A stretch of DNA of 64,000 nt from Rhizobium sp. ZPR4 (lineage in GTDB: Bacteria; Pseudomonadota; Alphaproteobacteria; Rhizobiales; Rhizobiaceae), in the NCBI RefSeq assembly GCF_040215725.1, contig NZ_CP157967.1, forward strand, positions 1,798,001 to 1,862,000, given 5' to 3'. Of this stretch, positions 36,634-45,696 are shown one piece after another (positions within the stretch are counted from its first letter, which is position 1; every line of letters begins with the position of its first letter). The position numbers and the translations under genes were made by a program. The notes below the pieces were generated by a model that was not told the DNA's origin, ran no database searches, and was given only the letters and a program-made list of their open reading frames with translations.

Positions 36634-37140
36634 ATGACCACCGATACCGAAATCCGGATAGAACCCATATCGGCCGAGCACGTCGAAGGCTTTCACAAGG
36701 CGCTCGATACGGTTGCGCGCGAGCGGGAATATCTATCACTGCTAGAAGCCTTTCCGTTGGAAGAGATGCGCGCCTTCGTGTTCGGCATGATCGAGAAAGG
36801 CAATCCGCAATTCGTTGCCCTGGCACATGGCAAGGTGGTCGGCTGGTGCGATATCAGCCGCCATGGCTTTCCATCCCATGCTCACGCCGGCAAGCTCGGC
36901 ATGGGAATCACCCCTGCCTATCGCGGCCAAGGACTGGGGCGTCGATTGATCGAAACGACGCTGCGAGCCGCGCATGATGCGGGAATAGAACGCGTCGAAC
37001 TCAGCGTGCATGCCGACAATAGCAGGGCCATCGCTCTTTACGAAAAAGTTGGCTTCGTCCGCGAGGGCCTCGCGCGTAAATCCGTTCGCATAGACGGACG
37101 CTATAAGGACGCGATCCACATGGCGTTTTTCCACGAATAG
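36634..37140 (+). CDS. GNAT-family N-acetyltransferase
   Basis: 168-aa acetyltransferase of the RimL/phosphinothricin-acetyltransferase-like type. The acetyl-CoA loop is GMGITPAYRGQGLGRRLIET (about residues 88-107) and the C-terminal ALYEKVGFVREGLARKSVRI is typical. The frame is open to 36586 but the ATG used begins the fold; no strong Shine-Dalgarno is seen. Substrate unknown. It may be read from the MarR-GNAT transcript. Confidence 0.85.
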   Translation: MTTDTEIRIEPISAEHVEGFHKALDTVAREREYLSLLEAFPLEEMRAFVFGMIEKGNPQFVALAHGKVVGWCDISRHGFPSHAHAGKLGMGITPAYRGQGLGRRLIETTLRAAHDAGIERVELSVHADNSRAIALYEKVGFVREGLARKSVRIDGRYKDAIHMAFFHE

Positions 37141-37196
37141 CGAAATCCACCGCAGCCATCATTCTCGCGATGTCTTGCTGCATTGCAAAAATTCAC

Positions 37197-37225
37197 TTGA
37201 TTTGGAAACGATCATTTCCTAAAAG
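37197..37225 (+). promoter_or_regulatory. Promoter with embedded inverted repeat upstream of the TetR gene
   Basis: TTGATT (37197-37202) and TAAAAG (37220-37225) are spaced by 17 bases. Within the spacer, GGAAA (37204-37208) and TTTCC (37215-37219) form an inverted repeat around six bases, a typical position for a TetR operator that blocks RNA polymerase. Transcription would start almost at the ATG at 37232. Confidence 0.5.
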
Positions 37226-37231
37226 AGTCGC

Positions 37232-37849
37232 ATGACGACAGACACCCTCGACATCACGCCGAAGCTTCGCGGTCGACCGCGCGAATTCGATATGGATTCC
37301 GCGCTTGATGAGGCGCTGCGCGTTTTTTCGGAGCGCGGCTACTATGCCGCCTCGATCAGCGAATTGACCGAGGCCATGGGCCTGACGGCGGGCAGCGTCT
37401 ACAAGGCTTTCGGCGACAAGCGCGGCGTCTTCCTTGCCGCCTTTGGCCGCTATCGCCAGGTGCGCCAGCAGCTGATCGACGAGACCCTTGCCAAGGCTCC
37501 GACCGGCTATGAGAAACTCCACGCCCTGGTGACATTTTTCGCCGAAGCCTCTTGCGGCGATATCGGTCGCCGAGGGTGCCTTGTGGTCGGCAGTGCAACC
37601 GAACTTGCGCTTTTCGACGAGGAGGTCGCCAACCGCGTCGGCGTGGCTTTCGATTTCGACGAGCGCCGCATCCTGGATCTCATCCGTCTCGGTCATGCCG
37701 ATGGCTCGGTGGCGCAGCACGTCGATCCCGAAAGCACCGCCTGCGCTATGCTTGCCCTCACCAAGGGCATGCGCGTGATCGGAAAGACCGGCCGCAAACA
37801 CGAACATATGCTCGCCGTCGCCCAGACGGCCATGAAACTGCTCAACTGA
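37232..37849 (+). CDS. TetR-family transcriptional regulator
   Basis: 205-aa regulator. The N-terminal HTH is EFDMDSALDEALRVFSERGY through AASISELTEAMGLTAGSVYK and AFGDKRGVFLAAF, and the C-terminal half is a TetR_C-like domain with several cysteines (ASCGDIGRRGCLVVGS, about 100-116). The MFS exporter gene begins 52 bases downstream, so control of that pump is likely. The promoter region contains an inverted repeat that could be its own operator. Confidence 0.9.
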   Translation: MTTDTLDITPKLRGRPREFDMDSALDEALRVFSERGYYAASISELTEAMGLTAGSVYKAFGDKRGVFLAAFGRYRQVRQQLIDETLAKAPTGYEKLHALVTFFAEASCGDIGRRGCLVVGSATELALFDEEVANRVGVAFDFDERRILDLIRLGHADGSVAQHVDPESTACAMLALTKGMRVIGKTGRKHEHMLAVAQTAMKLLN

Positions 37850-37901
37850 CTTCATCGGATTTTCGGGGGGCGCGCTCCCCTGCTTGCATCGAGGATAAGA
37901 C

Positions 37902-39128
37902 ATGTCCGCAACTGCCGCCGCCAGACGGGAGAGCACACCGCTTCCGGAAAAGACCATTTCGCCACTGCTGACCTTCATGTTCGCCGCCGCCTGCGGGCTG
38001 GTGGCCGCCAATCTCTACTATGGCCAGCCGCTCGCAGGCCCCATCAGCCAGTCGCTCGGCTTCACGCCGGCCGCAACCGGTCTCATCGTCACGCTGACGC
38101 AGATCGGCTATGGCCTCGGCTTGCTGTTGATCGTGCCATTGGGGGATCTTCTCGAGAACCGCAGGCTGGTTCTGACGCTGGTGGCGCTGTCCGCCATTGC
38201 TCTTGTAGGCGCTGCTTTTGCCTCTTCCCCGTCGCTGTTCCTGCTCGCTTCGCTGTGTATCGGCCTCGCCTCCGTCGCGGTGCAGGTTCTGGTTCCCTTT
38301 GCCGCCCACATGGCGCCGGATGCCAGCCGCGGCGCCGTCGTCGGCAATGTCATGAGCGGCCTGCTCTGCGGCATCATGCTCGCCCGCCCGGCCGCAAGCT
38401 TCCTGTCGGAGCTTCTGTCCTGGCATGCGGTCTATATCATCTCGGCCGGTATCATGGTGGGGTTGATCGTCATCCTGCGCCTCGTTCTGCCGACCCGTGT
38501 GCCGCACACCAAGCTGCATTATGGCCAACTGCTTTCTTCCATGGGTCATCTCGCCCTGCATACGCCGGTGCTGCAGCGGCGGGCCCTCTATCAGGCCTGC
38601 ATGTTCGCCGCCTTCAGCCTGTTCTGGACGACGACACCGCTGCTGCTGGCGAGCCCGGCTTTCGGCCTGACGCAGAACGGCATCGCCCTCTTCGCCCTTG
38701 CGGGTGCAGCCGGCGCCGTCGCTTCGCCGATCGCGGGCCGCGTTGCCGATCGCGGCTGGACGAAGCTCGCCACCGCTTTCGCAATGGTGCTCGCCATTAT
38801 CGCCTTTTTCATTGGCCACGTCTCGGGCAGCGGCTCGCTGTTGGCGCTGATCACGCTGACGCTCTCCGGCATCATGCTCGACTTCGGCGTTCAGACCAAT
38901 CTGGTGCTGGGTCAACGCGCCATTTTCGCGCTCAGCGCCGAACATCGCAGCCGTCTCAACGGCCTTTACATGGCGACATTCTTCGGCGGCGGCGCCATCG
39001 GCTCGGCGCTTGGAGGCTGGGCCTATGCGACTGGCGGCTGGAATCTGGCATCCTGGATTGGCATCGCCTTCCCGGTCATCGCGCTGCTTGCCTTCCTGAC
39101 CGAGCGCAATTCCAGGAAAAGTGCGTAG
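37902..39128 (+). CDS. MFS transporter
   Basis: 408-aa inner-membrane protein with twelve predicted helices, of the drug/arabinose-efflux-like MFS group. LGFTPAATGLIVTLTQIGYG and LLLIVPLGDLLENRRLVLTL (motif A region, here GDLLENRR) are near residues 50-95, and a second motif-A-like loop IAGRVADRGWTK lies near 270. Exports or imports unknown compound; the upstream TetR gene suggests a toxic efflux substrate. Terminated by a long hairpin shared with the convergent flavoprotein gene. Confidence 0.88.
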   Translation: MSATAAARRESTPLPEKTISPLLTFMFAAACGLVAANLYYGQPLAGPISQSLGFTPAATGLIVTLTQIGYGLGLLLIVPLGDLLENRRLVLTLVALSAIALVGAAFASSPSLFLLASLCIGLASVAVQVLVPFAAHMAPDASRGAVVGNVMSGLLCGIMLARPAASFLSELLSWHAVYIISAGIMVGLIVILRLVLPTRVPHTKLHYGQLLSSMGHLALHTPVLQRRALYQACMFAAFSLFWTTTPLLLASPAFGLTQNGIALFALAGAAGAVASPIAGRVADRGWTKLATAFAMVLAIIAFFIGHVSGSGSLLALITLTLSGIMLDFGVQTNLVLGQRAIFALSAEHRSRLNGLYMATFFGGGAIGSALGGWAYATGGWNLASWIGIAFPVIALLAFLTERNSRKSA

Positions 39129-39140
39129 AGACAAGGGATA

Positions 39141-39177
39141 GAGCCTTTCCGCGTTTCGAAGAAAAGCGGAAAGGCTC
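39141..39177. terminator. 12-bp stem hairpin between convergent genes
   Basis: GAGCCTTTCCGC (39141-39152) and GCGGAAAGGCTC (39166-39177) are perfect complements with a 13-base loop. No long T-run follows, so it may stop transcription weakly or be a shortened form of the intergenic repeat seen at 24697 and 51492, whose first hairpin has the same layout. Confidence 0.55.
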
Positions 39178-39192
39178 CAACACAAACGCTGA

Positions 39193-40440
39193 TCAGGACG
39201 GCTGCAGCACGGCCAGCTGCAGCCAGTCACATTCCCTAAGGCCGGCACCGTTGAACGGATCGACCAGTGTGCCGGAAACGATGCCCGCCAGGATCTGCGG
39301 CGCCGGCGGCACCCTGGCGATGGTGGCGACCAGCCGGTCCCTGATCCAGGCCAACGCTGCCAAATCCGACTGGTAGAAGGGCGTGAACGCTAGCGACAGC
39401 AGCTGGAACAGCCGCACATGCATCCGCCGCGCCCTGGCATAGGCCGAGAGAGCCGCCTCGACGGTTTCGTGCCCGGCAAGCGCATGCGCCAGAGCCGCGA
39501 CATCGAGGAGCGCCATGTTCGCGCCCTGCCCGAGCTGCGGGCTGGTGGAATGCGCCGCATCGCCAACGAATACAGTCCGTCCGCTATAGGGCGTCTTCAC
39601 GGTGCGATGGGCATAGCGCGCCAGCGTCAACTGATCCCAATCGCTGATCTGCTCCAATAATGGTTCGCATTCGGGCCAATAACCACGAATCCTGTCCTTC
39701 CAACGCTCGAGTCCCAGCCTGCGCACCTCATCCGCATCCGCGACCTTGAGGCTCCAGAACAAGGCTGCCTGTTTCGGTAAATGCGGCCTGCGACGACCGA
39801 TCGGCAAGACACCGATCATCACGCTCGCCTTGTCATAACGCTGCGTCAGCGCCGCCTGATCCACCAATCCATCCGGACAATCGAGCGTCGCCCAGAAAGC
39901 GCCATAGACGAGATTGCGCGCACGCGGCGCGACGGACGACGCTGCGACCAGTTCCGAGCGCGCACCGCTGGCATCGATGACGAGATCATAAGGTCCAAGA
40001 CGTTCGCCACCTTCAATTGAGAGATAGCTAGCGCCGCTCTCCTCGATGACGCCAATGACCCGCTGCCCTGTATAAATAGGATGTCGCCGTGCGGAGACTT
40101 CATCGTAAAGCGTGTCGAACAGCGCTGCACGATGGACACCAAGCCCGTAGCGCCCGCCCGGCAAGGCATTGTAACGCACATCGAGGACGATACGGCCGCG
40201 GGTAGTTTCCGTGCCGAACAAGCGATCGATGCGATTACCGGCCGCATGGATCGCAGGGCCGAGCCCGAGGGATTCCAACACGGTCAATCCGGTCGGCTGC
40301 AGCATCAGCGCCGAGCCGACGGGAGCCGGGCTGTCGAACCGCTCGATAATGTCGGTCGTATGACCGGCACGGGTGAGAAAGAGAGAGGCGGCAAGACCGG
40401 CAGGCCCGGCGCCGACGATAGCGATCTTCAAGGGCTTCAC
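39193..40440 (-). CDS. FAD-dependent monooxygenase (UbiH/PHBH-like)
   Basis: About 415-aa flavoprotein hydroxylase. KIAIVGAGPAGLAASLFLTR near the N-terminus binds FAD, with the DG-like segment around LVIDASGARSELV and the second FAD motif TVFVGDAAHSTSPQLGQGAN near 285-304. These enzymes hydroxylate aromatic or quinone substrates with NAD(P)H. A GTG at 40440 just after the HxlR stop is the likely start; the longer frame to 40500 would overlap that gene by about 50 bases and its N-terminus is not conserved-looking. Probably in one operon with the HxlR regulator. Confidence 0.85.
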   Translation of the reverse strand: MKPLKIAIVGAGPAGLAASLFLTRAGHTTDIIERFDSPAPVGSALMLQPTGLTVLESLGLGPAIHAAGNRIDRLFGTETTRGRIVLDVRYNALPGGRYGLGVHRAALFDTLYDEVSARRHPIYTGQRVIGVIEESGASYLSIEGGERLGPYDLVIDASGARSELVAASSVAPRARNLVYGAFWATLDCPDGLVDQAALTQRYDKASVMIGVLPIGRRRPHLPKQAALFWSLKVADADEVRRLGLERWKDRIRGYWPECEPLLEQISDWDQLTLARYAHRTVKTPYSGRTVFVGDAAHSTSPQLGQGANMALLDVAALAHALAGHETVEAALSAYARARRMHVRLFQLLSLAFTPFYQSDLAALAWIRDRLVATIARVPPAPQILAGIVSGTLVDPFNGAGLRECDWLQLAVLQPS

Positions 40441-40450
40441 GATGGGCGGC

Positions 40451-40867
40451 TCAGTCCGGCGATTGATCGAAACGGGTACGGGCGGCCCGCACGGCCTCAT
40501 GATTGGCCTCGGCCCAATTCAGAAGCTGTGCCAGCGGTTCGTAGAGCGAATAGCCGAGATCGGTCATCCGATATTCGACGCTCGGCGGCTTGGTCGGGAA
40601 AACCTCGCGACCGATATAGCCGTCACGCTGAAGTTCGCGCAGCGTCTGTGTCAGCATGCGCTGGGAGATATCGGGCACCATGCGGCGCAACTCGCCAAAA
40701 CGATAGGGCCGCTGCGCCAGCGCTTCCAGCAAAAGCACCGACCATTTGCCGCCGATCTGCGAGACCAGATCACGCACCGGGCAATCCGTAAACGTGACCT
40801 TGCTGATATCGACGGTACGCAGCGGTACCTTCGCGTTGCGCAGATTGACGACAGTGCTGGTGCTCAA
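40451..40867 (-). CDS. HxlR-family transcriptional regulator
   Basis: 138-aa winged-helix regulator. The HxlR core [20 protein letters not shown] (about residues 28-47), [20 protein letters not shown] and the wing [19 protein letters not shown] are complete; the conserved Cys in DCPVRD may sense electrophiles or oxidants, as in related regulators. A TTG at 40867 with AAGGGAA upstream is the likely start; the frame extends to 40990 over a non-conserved stretch. Divergent from the NmrA-like oxidoreductase gene, which is its probable target; it may also control the FAD-monooxygenase behind it. Confidence 0.85.
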   Translation of the reverse strand: MSTSTVVNLRNAKVPLRTVDISKVTFTDCPVRDLVSQIGGKWSVLLLEALAQRPYRFGELRRMVPDISQRMLTQTLRELQRDGYIGREVFPTKPPSVEYRMTDLGYSLYEPLAQLLNWAEANHEAVRAARTRFDQSPD

Positions 40868-41004
40868 GGCGGTTCCCTTTTGGTAACGTAGAGCCAAAAA
40901 ACTGCCTCCTTTACAGGTCGAAGTCAAACCCCAATGTAGAGCTGGTCTCTTTTTGAGAGCGACAAACCTCTGCAAATCCGCGGCGGTCAAACAAGGATAA
41001 AGAC

Positions 41005-41892
41005 ATGAGCAGCACTCTTCTCGTCACCGGCGCCGCCGGTCAGCTTGGCCAGCGCGTCATTCATCACCTGCTGGAGACATACAAGGTCGCTCCCGGCCGC
41101 ATCATCGCCGCCACGCGCAGCCCCGAAAAGCTTGCCGATCTCGCCGCCAAGGGCGTCGTCACCCACAAGGCCGATTTCGACGATGCCGCCGGCCTGGCCG
41201 CCGCCTTTGCAGGCGTCGATCGCCTGCTGATCATCAGCACCGATGCGCTCGCCGTTCCCGGCCAGCGCCTGAAGCAGCAGACCGCTGCCGTCGAGGCCGC
41301 CAAGAAAGCCGGCGTCAAGCACATCCTCTACACCTCTATGCCCGCACCAGAAAACTCGCTCGTCAGCTTCGCGCCCGATCATCTCGGCACGGAAAACGCC
41401 ATCAAGGCGAGCGGCATCGGCTACACGATCCTGCGTGACGCCTGGTATTTCGACAACTTCCTGCACGGTCTCCCGCACAGCCTCGAAATCGGCAAGTGGT
41501 ACACAGCGACCGGTGGCGGCCGCGTCAGCAACATCAGCCGCGAAGATTGCGCGCTCGCCATCGCCGCTGCTCTCGCTTCCGACAGCACGGAAAGCGCCAC
41601 CTACACGCTGACCGGCTCGACCGCCATCACTGTCGAGGATATCGCCAGCGTCGTCAGCCGGATCGCCGGCCGCCCGCTTGAGGTCGTTGAGGTCAACGAC
41701 GAACAGTTTGCCGCTGGCCTTGCCGGCGCCGGCCTGCCGCCCTTCGTGGTCGACATGCTCGTCTCCGCCGACGCCAACACCCGCGCCGGCAAATTCGACA
41801 TCCTCACCAACGACTTCAACAAGCTGACCGGCAAGGAACCGCAGACGCTGCGCAGCTTCTTTGAGGAACACAAGGCCGCATTGGCCGGCTGA
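41005..41892 (+). CDS. NmrA/QorB-like NAD(P)-binding SDR oxidoreductase
   Basis: 295-aa atypical short-chain dehydrogenase. [20 protein letters not shown] (GxxGxxG) lies at the N-terminus, and the fold matches NADPH:quinone oxidoreductase QorB/NmrA-like proteins, without the Tyr-Lys motif of classical dehydrogenases. Such genes are commonly paired with divergent HxlR regulators that respond to quinones or aldehydes. Preceded by a region with GTAGAGC repeats (40888 and 40936) and followed by a strong terminator. Confidence 0.88.
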   Translation: MSSTLLVTGAAGQLGQRVIHHLLETYKVAPGRIIAATRSPEKLADLAAKGVVTHKADFDDAAGLAAAFAGVDRLLIISTDALAVPGQRLKQQTAAVEAAKKAGVKHILYTSMPAPENSLVSFAPDHLGTENAIKASGIGYTILRDAWYFDNFLHGLPHSLEIGKWYTATGGGRVSNISREDCALAIAAALASDSTESATYTLTGSTAITVEDIASVVSRIAGRPLEVVEVNDEQFAAGLAGAGLPPFVVDMLVSADANTRAGKFDILTNDFNKLTGKEPQTLRSFFEEHKAALAG

Positions 41893-41900
41893 GTTTTCAA

Positions 41901-41952
41901 GCGGCCGGGCTGGCCTGCCACTTTGGTAAAGGTTTGCCCGGCCGCCTTTTAA
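41901..41952 (+). terminator. Rho-independent terminator
   Basis: GCGGCCGGGC (41901-41910) pairs with GCCCGGCCGC (41936-41945), followed by TTTT. It ends the QorB-like gene. The opposite-strand hypothetical gene stops three bases after it. Confidence 0.8.
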
Positions 41953-41954
41953 TT

Positions 41955-42902
41955 TCAAAGTACCGTCTGCGGCTGCTTTGCTAGGCAATGCGAATCTCGT
42001 GCCTCTTGGCTAAAAAGGATCTCTTCAGGCGACGGCTCATAGGGTCGCGGATCTCCACAATACCTCGTGTCGACGTCAATGCCCGCTATCTCGGCCAACA
42101 CATCCAAAAGTCGATAATGGTTATAAACCTCGTCTACCTGGGCTACCGCGACACCTCTCACCGATGTCAGAAAGCCCCAGTAGTTATACAGCCAAAATGG
42201 GGTCGAAGCTTTGCCTATCCTTGCCATCGTCTTCTGAACAAGCAACGTCTCCTGGCCGGCATCAACTTTCGATATCAGCAAGCGCTGAACCCGGTAAACA
42301 CCCACAAGACTAAACTGAGGAATTGACGAGCTTTCAATTTCTTTTTCTTCGATGGTCACACCGTCGTGCATTGCATCACCAGTGCTGGAGGTGATGCATT
42401 TGTTCTCGGCGATCGATTTCCGTGTCGAGGGCAATACCGGCACCCAGCTCGCAAAGATCTCTGGGCACGAAAAAAGTTGCTTCACGCGATAAGTTACAAC
42501 TTCAGGAGGATTTCGGCCTCTATCGCTACGAATCGTAATTGACTGCACTGAGCCCGATAACAACAGCCTTTGACATACGGCTTTGCAAAACACCCTTTGC
42601 CCGCCATTCACAACGAATTGGAGCGCCGCGGGTTGCTGTGGCACCACGAGCTGTATGTCGTGAGCGAGGTAACCATCCAGAGTTCGCTTGAGCTCTTTGT
42701 TAGCCAGTTGCCCCGGCGCCGTGGCGAGGACAATGATACTTGCTATAGCGATGGCTGCAGCAAGACGTGTCCGTCCGGACATCCGCCAGACGGCATATGC
42801 TGGAAGCGCTGCGGTAGCATACAACCAAAGTGCTGGTAGCAGTATCGCCGCGCCGAGAGTAAAAATTACCAGAAACGGTCCCACGATGGGAAAAAGCAGC
42901 AT
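41955..42902 (-). CDS. Hypothetical membrane protein with no recognised family
   Basis: 315-aa protein with two or three hydrophobic helices in the first 75 residues (LLFPIVGPFLVIFTLGAAIL, LLPALWLYATAALPAYAV, AIAIASIIVLATA) and a large soluble part that contains several cysteines (CKAVCQRL, FSCPEIF, KCITSS, DTRYCGD, SHCLAK). No family is recognised. Its base composition is visibly lower in G+C than neighbours, and no homologous operon context is seen, which may indicate recent acquisition. The Shine-Dalgarno is weak. Confidence 0.6.
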   Translation of the reverse strand: MLLFPIVGPFLVIFTLGAAILLPALWLYATAALPAYAVWRMSGRTRLAAAIAIASIIVLATAPGQLANKELKRTLDGYLAHDIQLVVPQQPAALQFVVNGGQRVFCKAVCQRLLLSGSVQSITIRSDRGRNPPEVVTYRVKQLFSCPEIFASWVPVLPSTRKSIAENKCITSSTGDAMHDGVTIEEKEIESSSIPQFSLVGVYRVQRLLISKVDAGQETLLVQKTMARIGKASTPFWLYNYWGFLTSVRGVAVAQVDEVYNHYRLLDVLAEIAGIDVDTRYCGDPRPYEPSPEEILFSQEARDSHCLAKQPQTVL

Positions 42903-43095
42903 ACCGCCGCCAAAGATAGTTAGTAGGAGATAGATTTTTTCGGGTCAATATCGTCGCGCAAGGTCTTTGGGACGCACTTCACTGTTTATCTCCACGAGAG
43001 AGCACCATATGGCATATCTCTTTTTGCCACCTATTAGGCCTACTTACTACGTGACAAAGTCAGCCGGGTGACCACAGCCCCAAAACCTCTTCCCC

Positions 43096-43848
43096 TCAAA
43101 CCACCTGCCCACACGCCCGGCGGAAGCGGCGAACCGTTTCAGCCATGCCATATTCCAGCGCATCGGCGGTCAACCCATGGCCGATCGAGGTTTCGGCAAG
43201 CTTCGGAATGCGCTTCAGCAACGCTGGCAGGTTAGCGACCGTCAGATCGTGGCCGGCATTGACGTCAAGGCCATTGGCGAGGGCGGCATCGGCGGTCTTG
43301 CCGAGTGCTTCGAGAATGATAGCGGCCTTCTGCGGATCATCGTAGCAGCCGCCATAAGGGCCGGTGTAAAGCTCGATACGGTCGGCACCCACTTCCCTGG
43401 CGATCTTCACGGCGTCCGCATCGCCGTCGCCATCGGCAAACAGCGACACGCGGCAGCCGATCTTCTTGTACTTGGCGACGACCTCGACTAGCAGTTCGCG
43501 GTTCCTACGGAAATCCCAGCCGTGGTCCGAGGTCGCCTGCGTGGGATCGTCGGGCACGAGCGTCACCTGCTCGGGCTCGGCCGAGGCACAAAGATCGAAG
43601 AATTCGTCGCTCGGATAGCCCTCGATATTGAACTCCGCTTCCGGAAACTCGTCGTCGATCAGGGCTCGGATATCGGGCAGATCGGAAAAGCGGACATGCC
43701 GCTGATCGGGGCGCGGGTGAACGGTCAGACCGCTGGCGCCAGCGGCGAGCGCAATGCGTCCCAGGCCCGTAACGCTCGGCCAGGGAAGATCGCGTCGGTT
43801 GCGCAGCATCGCGATGGCGTTGAGGTTCACGGAAAGCTTGGCGGGCAT
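43096..43848 (-). CDS. pdxJ: Pyridoxine 5'-phosphate synthase
   Basis: 250-aa TIM-barrel enzyme that condenses 1-deoxyxylulose 5-phosphate with 3-amino-2-oxopropyl phosphate to make vitamin B6 phosphate. [20 protein letters not shown] at the N-terminus, [20 protein letters not shown] near residues 39-58 and the C-terminal [14 protein letters not shown] with EVSIGHGL-like [16 protein letters not shown] are family landmarks. Monocistronic on the minus strand. Confidence 0.95.
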   Translation of the reverse strand: MPAKLSVNLNAIAMLRNRRDLPWPSVTGLGRIALAAGASGLTVHPRPDQRHVRFSDLPDIRALIDDEFPEAEFNIEGYPSDEFFDLCASAEPEQVTLVPDDPTQATSDHGWDFRRNRELLVEVVAKYKKIGCRVSLFADGDGDADAVKIAREVGADRIELYTGPYGGCYDDPQKAAIILEALGKTADAALANGLDVNAGHDLTVANLPALLKRIPKLAETSIGHGLTADALEYGMAETVRRFRRACGQVV

Positions 43849-44035
43849 GATCGAAATCCCTGATTTTCAAAGCGGATGATAGCAGCCGTTTTAGGCCATT
43901 ATGCCCAGCAAAACCAACGAGATTCCGACATCAACCCATGCAAAACTTTGATGGACACGGCAAAGCGGCATCACCATACGGTGACGTATCAGCAACAAGG
44001 TCCTTCTGCGGATATTTATGAGCGCAAACGCAGCC

Positions 44036-45163
44036 CTATCGGACGATTGTCAGCGTCTCGGCAGCGCGGGTGATGGCCGTATAAAGCCAACGCTCGCGCG
44101 TATCGCGAAATGCCCAGCTCTCGTCGAACAGCACGACATTGTTCCACTGCGAGCCCTGCGCCTTGTGCACCGTCAGCGCATAGCCATAATCGAATTCGTC
44201 ATAGCGCTTGCGGGTCGACCACGGAATCTCGCCCTCGACATCCTCGAAAGCCTGTTTCAGCAGCTTGATCTTCGCGGCGCCTCGGTCCATGTCGTCGTCT
44301 TCCGGGCGGATCAGAAGATTGATGCCGGGCTTCGTCGTTTCCCTGGAAGACGTCATGACCTGCCAGAGCGAGCCGTTGAGCAGCCCCTTGGTGGGATCGT
44401 TGCGCAGGCAGACCAGCTTGTCGCCGGATTGCGGATAGTCGGCCGTAAAGCCTTTGAGCTCGCGCAGACGCTGATTGTAGCGCCGGCGCGTCCTGTTGGT
44501 ACCAACGAGAACCTGATCGGCCTCCAGCACCAGCGGCTGCGTGACCTCGTTCTTCGAGATCACCTGCGCGGTGCCATAGTCGCCGTGCATGATTTCCTTG
44601 CCCTCACGCACCTGCATGGCGAGCTGGATGATCGGATTGTCACGCGCCTGACGGTGAATATCCGTCAGCAGATAATCCGGCTCCTCGTTGGTGAAGAACC
44701 CGCCGCCGGAAACAGGCGGCAGCTGACCGGGATCGCCGAGCACCAGAATGGGCGTCCCAAAACTCATCAGATCCTTGCCGAGCGCTTCGTCCACCATCGA
44801 GCATTCGTCGACAATGATCAGCGCGGCCTTGGCGACCGGGCTCTGGCGATTGATGGTGAACATCGGGGCGATCGATGTCTTGCCCGTCTCTTCGTCCTCG
44901 ACGGCCTCTTCGCCGCGCGGCCGATAGATCAGCGAATGAATGGTCTTGGCATTGGAGGCGCCGCGCGAACGCAGCACCTGCGCCGCCTTGCCGGTAAAGG
45001 CAGCAAACAGCACATCGCCATCGACATGCTCGGCAAAATGCCGCGCGAGCGTCGTCTTGCCCGTGCCGGCATAGCCGAACAGACGGAACAGCGGTGAGCG
45101 CCCTTCCTTCAGCCAGTTGGCAACGGCCTTGAGCGCTTCATCTTGTTGCGGCGCGAATTGCAT
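44036..45163 (-). CDS. Compact RecD-like ATP-dependent helicase
   Basis: 375-aa SF1 helicase. Walker A FGYAGTGKTTLARHF (about residues 29-43), Walker B LIIVDECSMVDEALG, motif ILVLGDPGQLPPVSGGGFF and a C-terminal UvrD_C_2-like part with GYALTVHKAQGSQWNNVVL are present. It is much shorter than RecD (about 600 aa) and lacks RecBC partners; it resembles short RecD2/Dda-like helicases common in alphaproteobacteria. The frame is open to 45289, but the ATG used is the last before the conserved QDEAL segment. Confidence 0.88.
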   Translation of the reverse strand: MQFAPQQDEALKAVANWLKEGRSPLFRLFGYAGTGKTTLARHFAEHVDGDVLFAAFTGKAAQVLRSRGASNAKTIHSLIYRPRGEEAVEDEETGKTSIAPMFTINRQSPVAKAALIIVDECSMVDEALGKDLMSFGTPILVLGDPGQLPPVSGGGFFTNEEPDYLLTDIHRQARDNPIIQLAMQVREGKEIMHGDYGTAQVISKNEVTQPLVLEADQVLVGTNRTRRRYNQRLRELKGFTADYPQSGDKLVCLRNDPTKGLLNGSLWQVMTSSRETTKPGINLLIRPEDDDMDRGAAKIKLLKQAFEDVEGEIPWSTRKRYDEFDYGYALTVHKAQGSQWNNVVLFDESWAFRDTRERWLYTAITRAAETLTIVR

Positions 45164-45315
45164 GCGCCGAAATGGCAGGATTCGGCCGAGGGAAGCAAGC
45201 AGTAAAAAATACCCGGCGAGCCGGGAATAAAATCCCAGGTACCGGTGTCTCATGTCCGGCAACGCAAAATGCGAGGCCTGGACGACCATCGTTTACCCAC
45301 CCGAGGAGAGACATC

Positions 45316-45696
45316 ATGAAGACCCTGAGTTTCCTGGCCGCGCTCGCTGCGGCATCGGCCTTTGCCACAGCGGCCTTCGCCGCAGCACCCGTCAAGACGG
45401 TCGAGAGCGCCAAGGGCAAGGTGCTCGCCGGCGAAAACGGCAAGACGCTCTACACCTTCAAAAACGACAAGGCTGGCGTGTCCAATTGCAACGGCGATTG
45501 CGAGAAAGCCTGGCCGCCGCTCATGGCCGATGACAAAGCCAAGGCTGAGGGTGCATATTCGATCATTACCCGCAAGGACGGGATGAAACAGTGGGCAAAG
45601 GACGGCATGCCGCTCTATTTCTTCGTCAAGGACGCAAAGTCCGGTGATGTCGCCGGTGACGGCTTCAAGGGCGTCTGGGATGCCGCACGGCCCTGA
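45316..45696 (+). CDS. Secreted PF03640-type repeat protein (COG4315)
   Basis: 126-aa secreted protein. A signal peptide (MKTLSFLAALAAASAFATAA) precedes two copies of the PF03640 repeat: GKTLYTFKNDKAGVSNCNGD with CEKAWPPL near 48-70, and a degenerate MPLYFFVKDAKSGDVAGDGF near 98-117. The function of the family is unknown. It is followed by an ECF sigma factor whose ATG overlaps its 3' end by 17 bases, so the three genes to the anti-sigma factor form an operon. Confidence 0.88.
   Translation: MKTLSFLAALAAASAFATAAFAAAPVKTVESAKGKVLAGENGKTLYTFKNDKAGVSNCNGDCEKAWPPLMADDKAKAEGAYSIITRKDGMKQWAKDGMPLYFFVKDAKSGDVAGDGFKGVWDAARP

Noticed and set aside
37842..39248. 468-codon open frame opposite the MFS transporter gene
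   Set aside because: The antisense composition (Gln/Glu/Arg/His repeats) and absence of any motif contrast with the clear twelve-helix transporter on the other strand.
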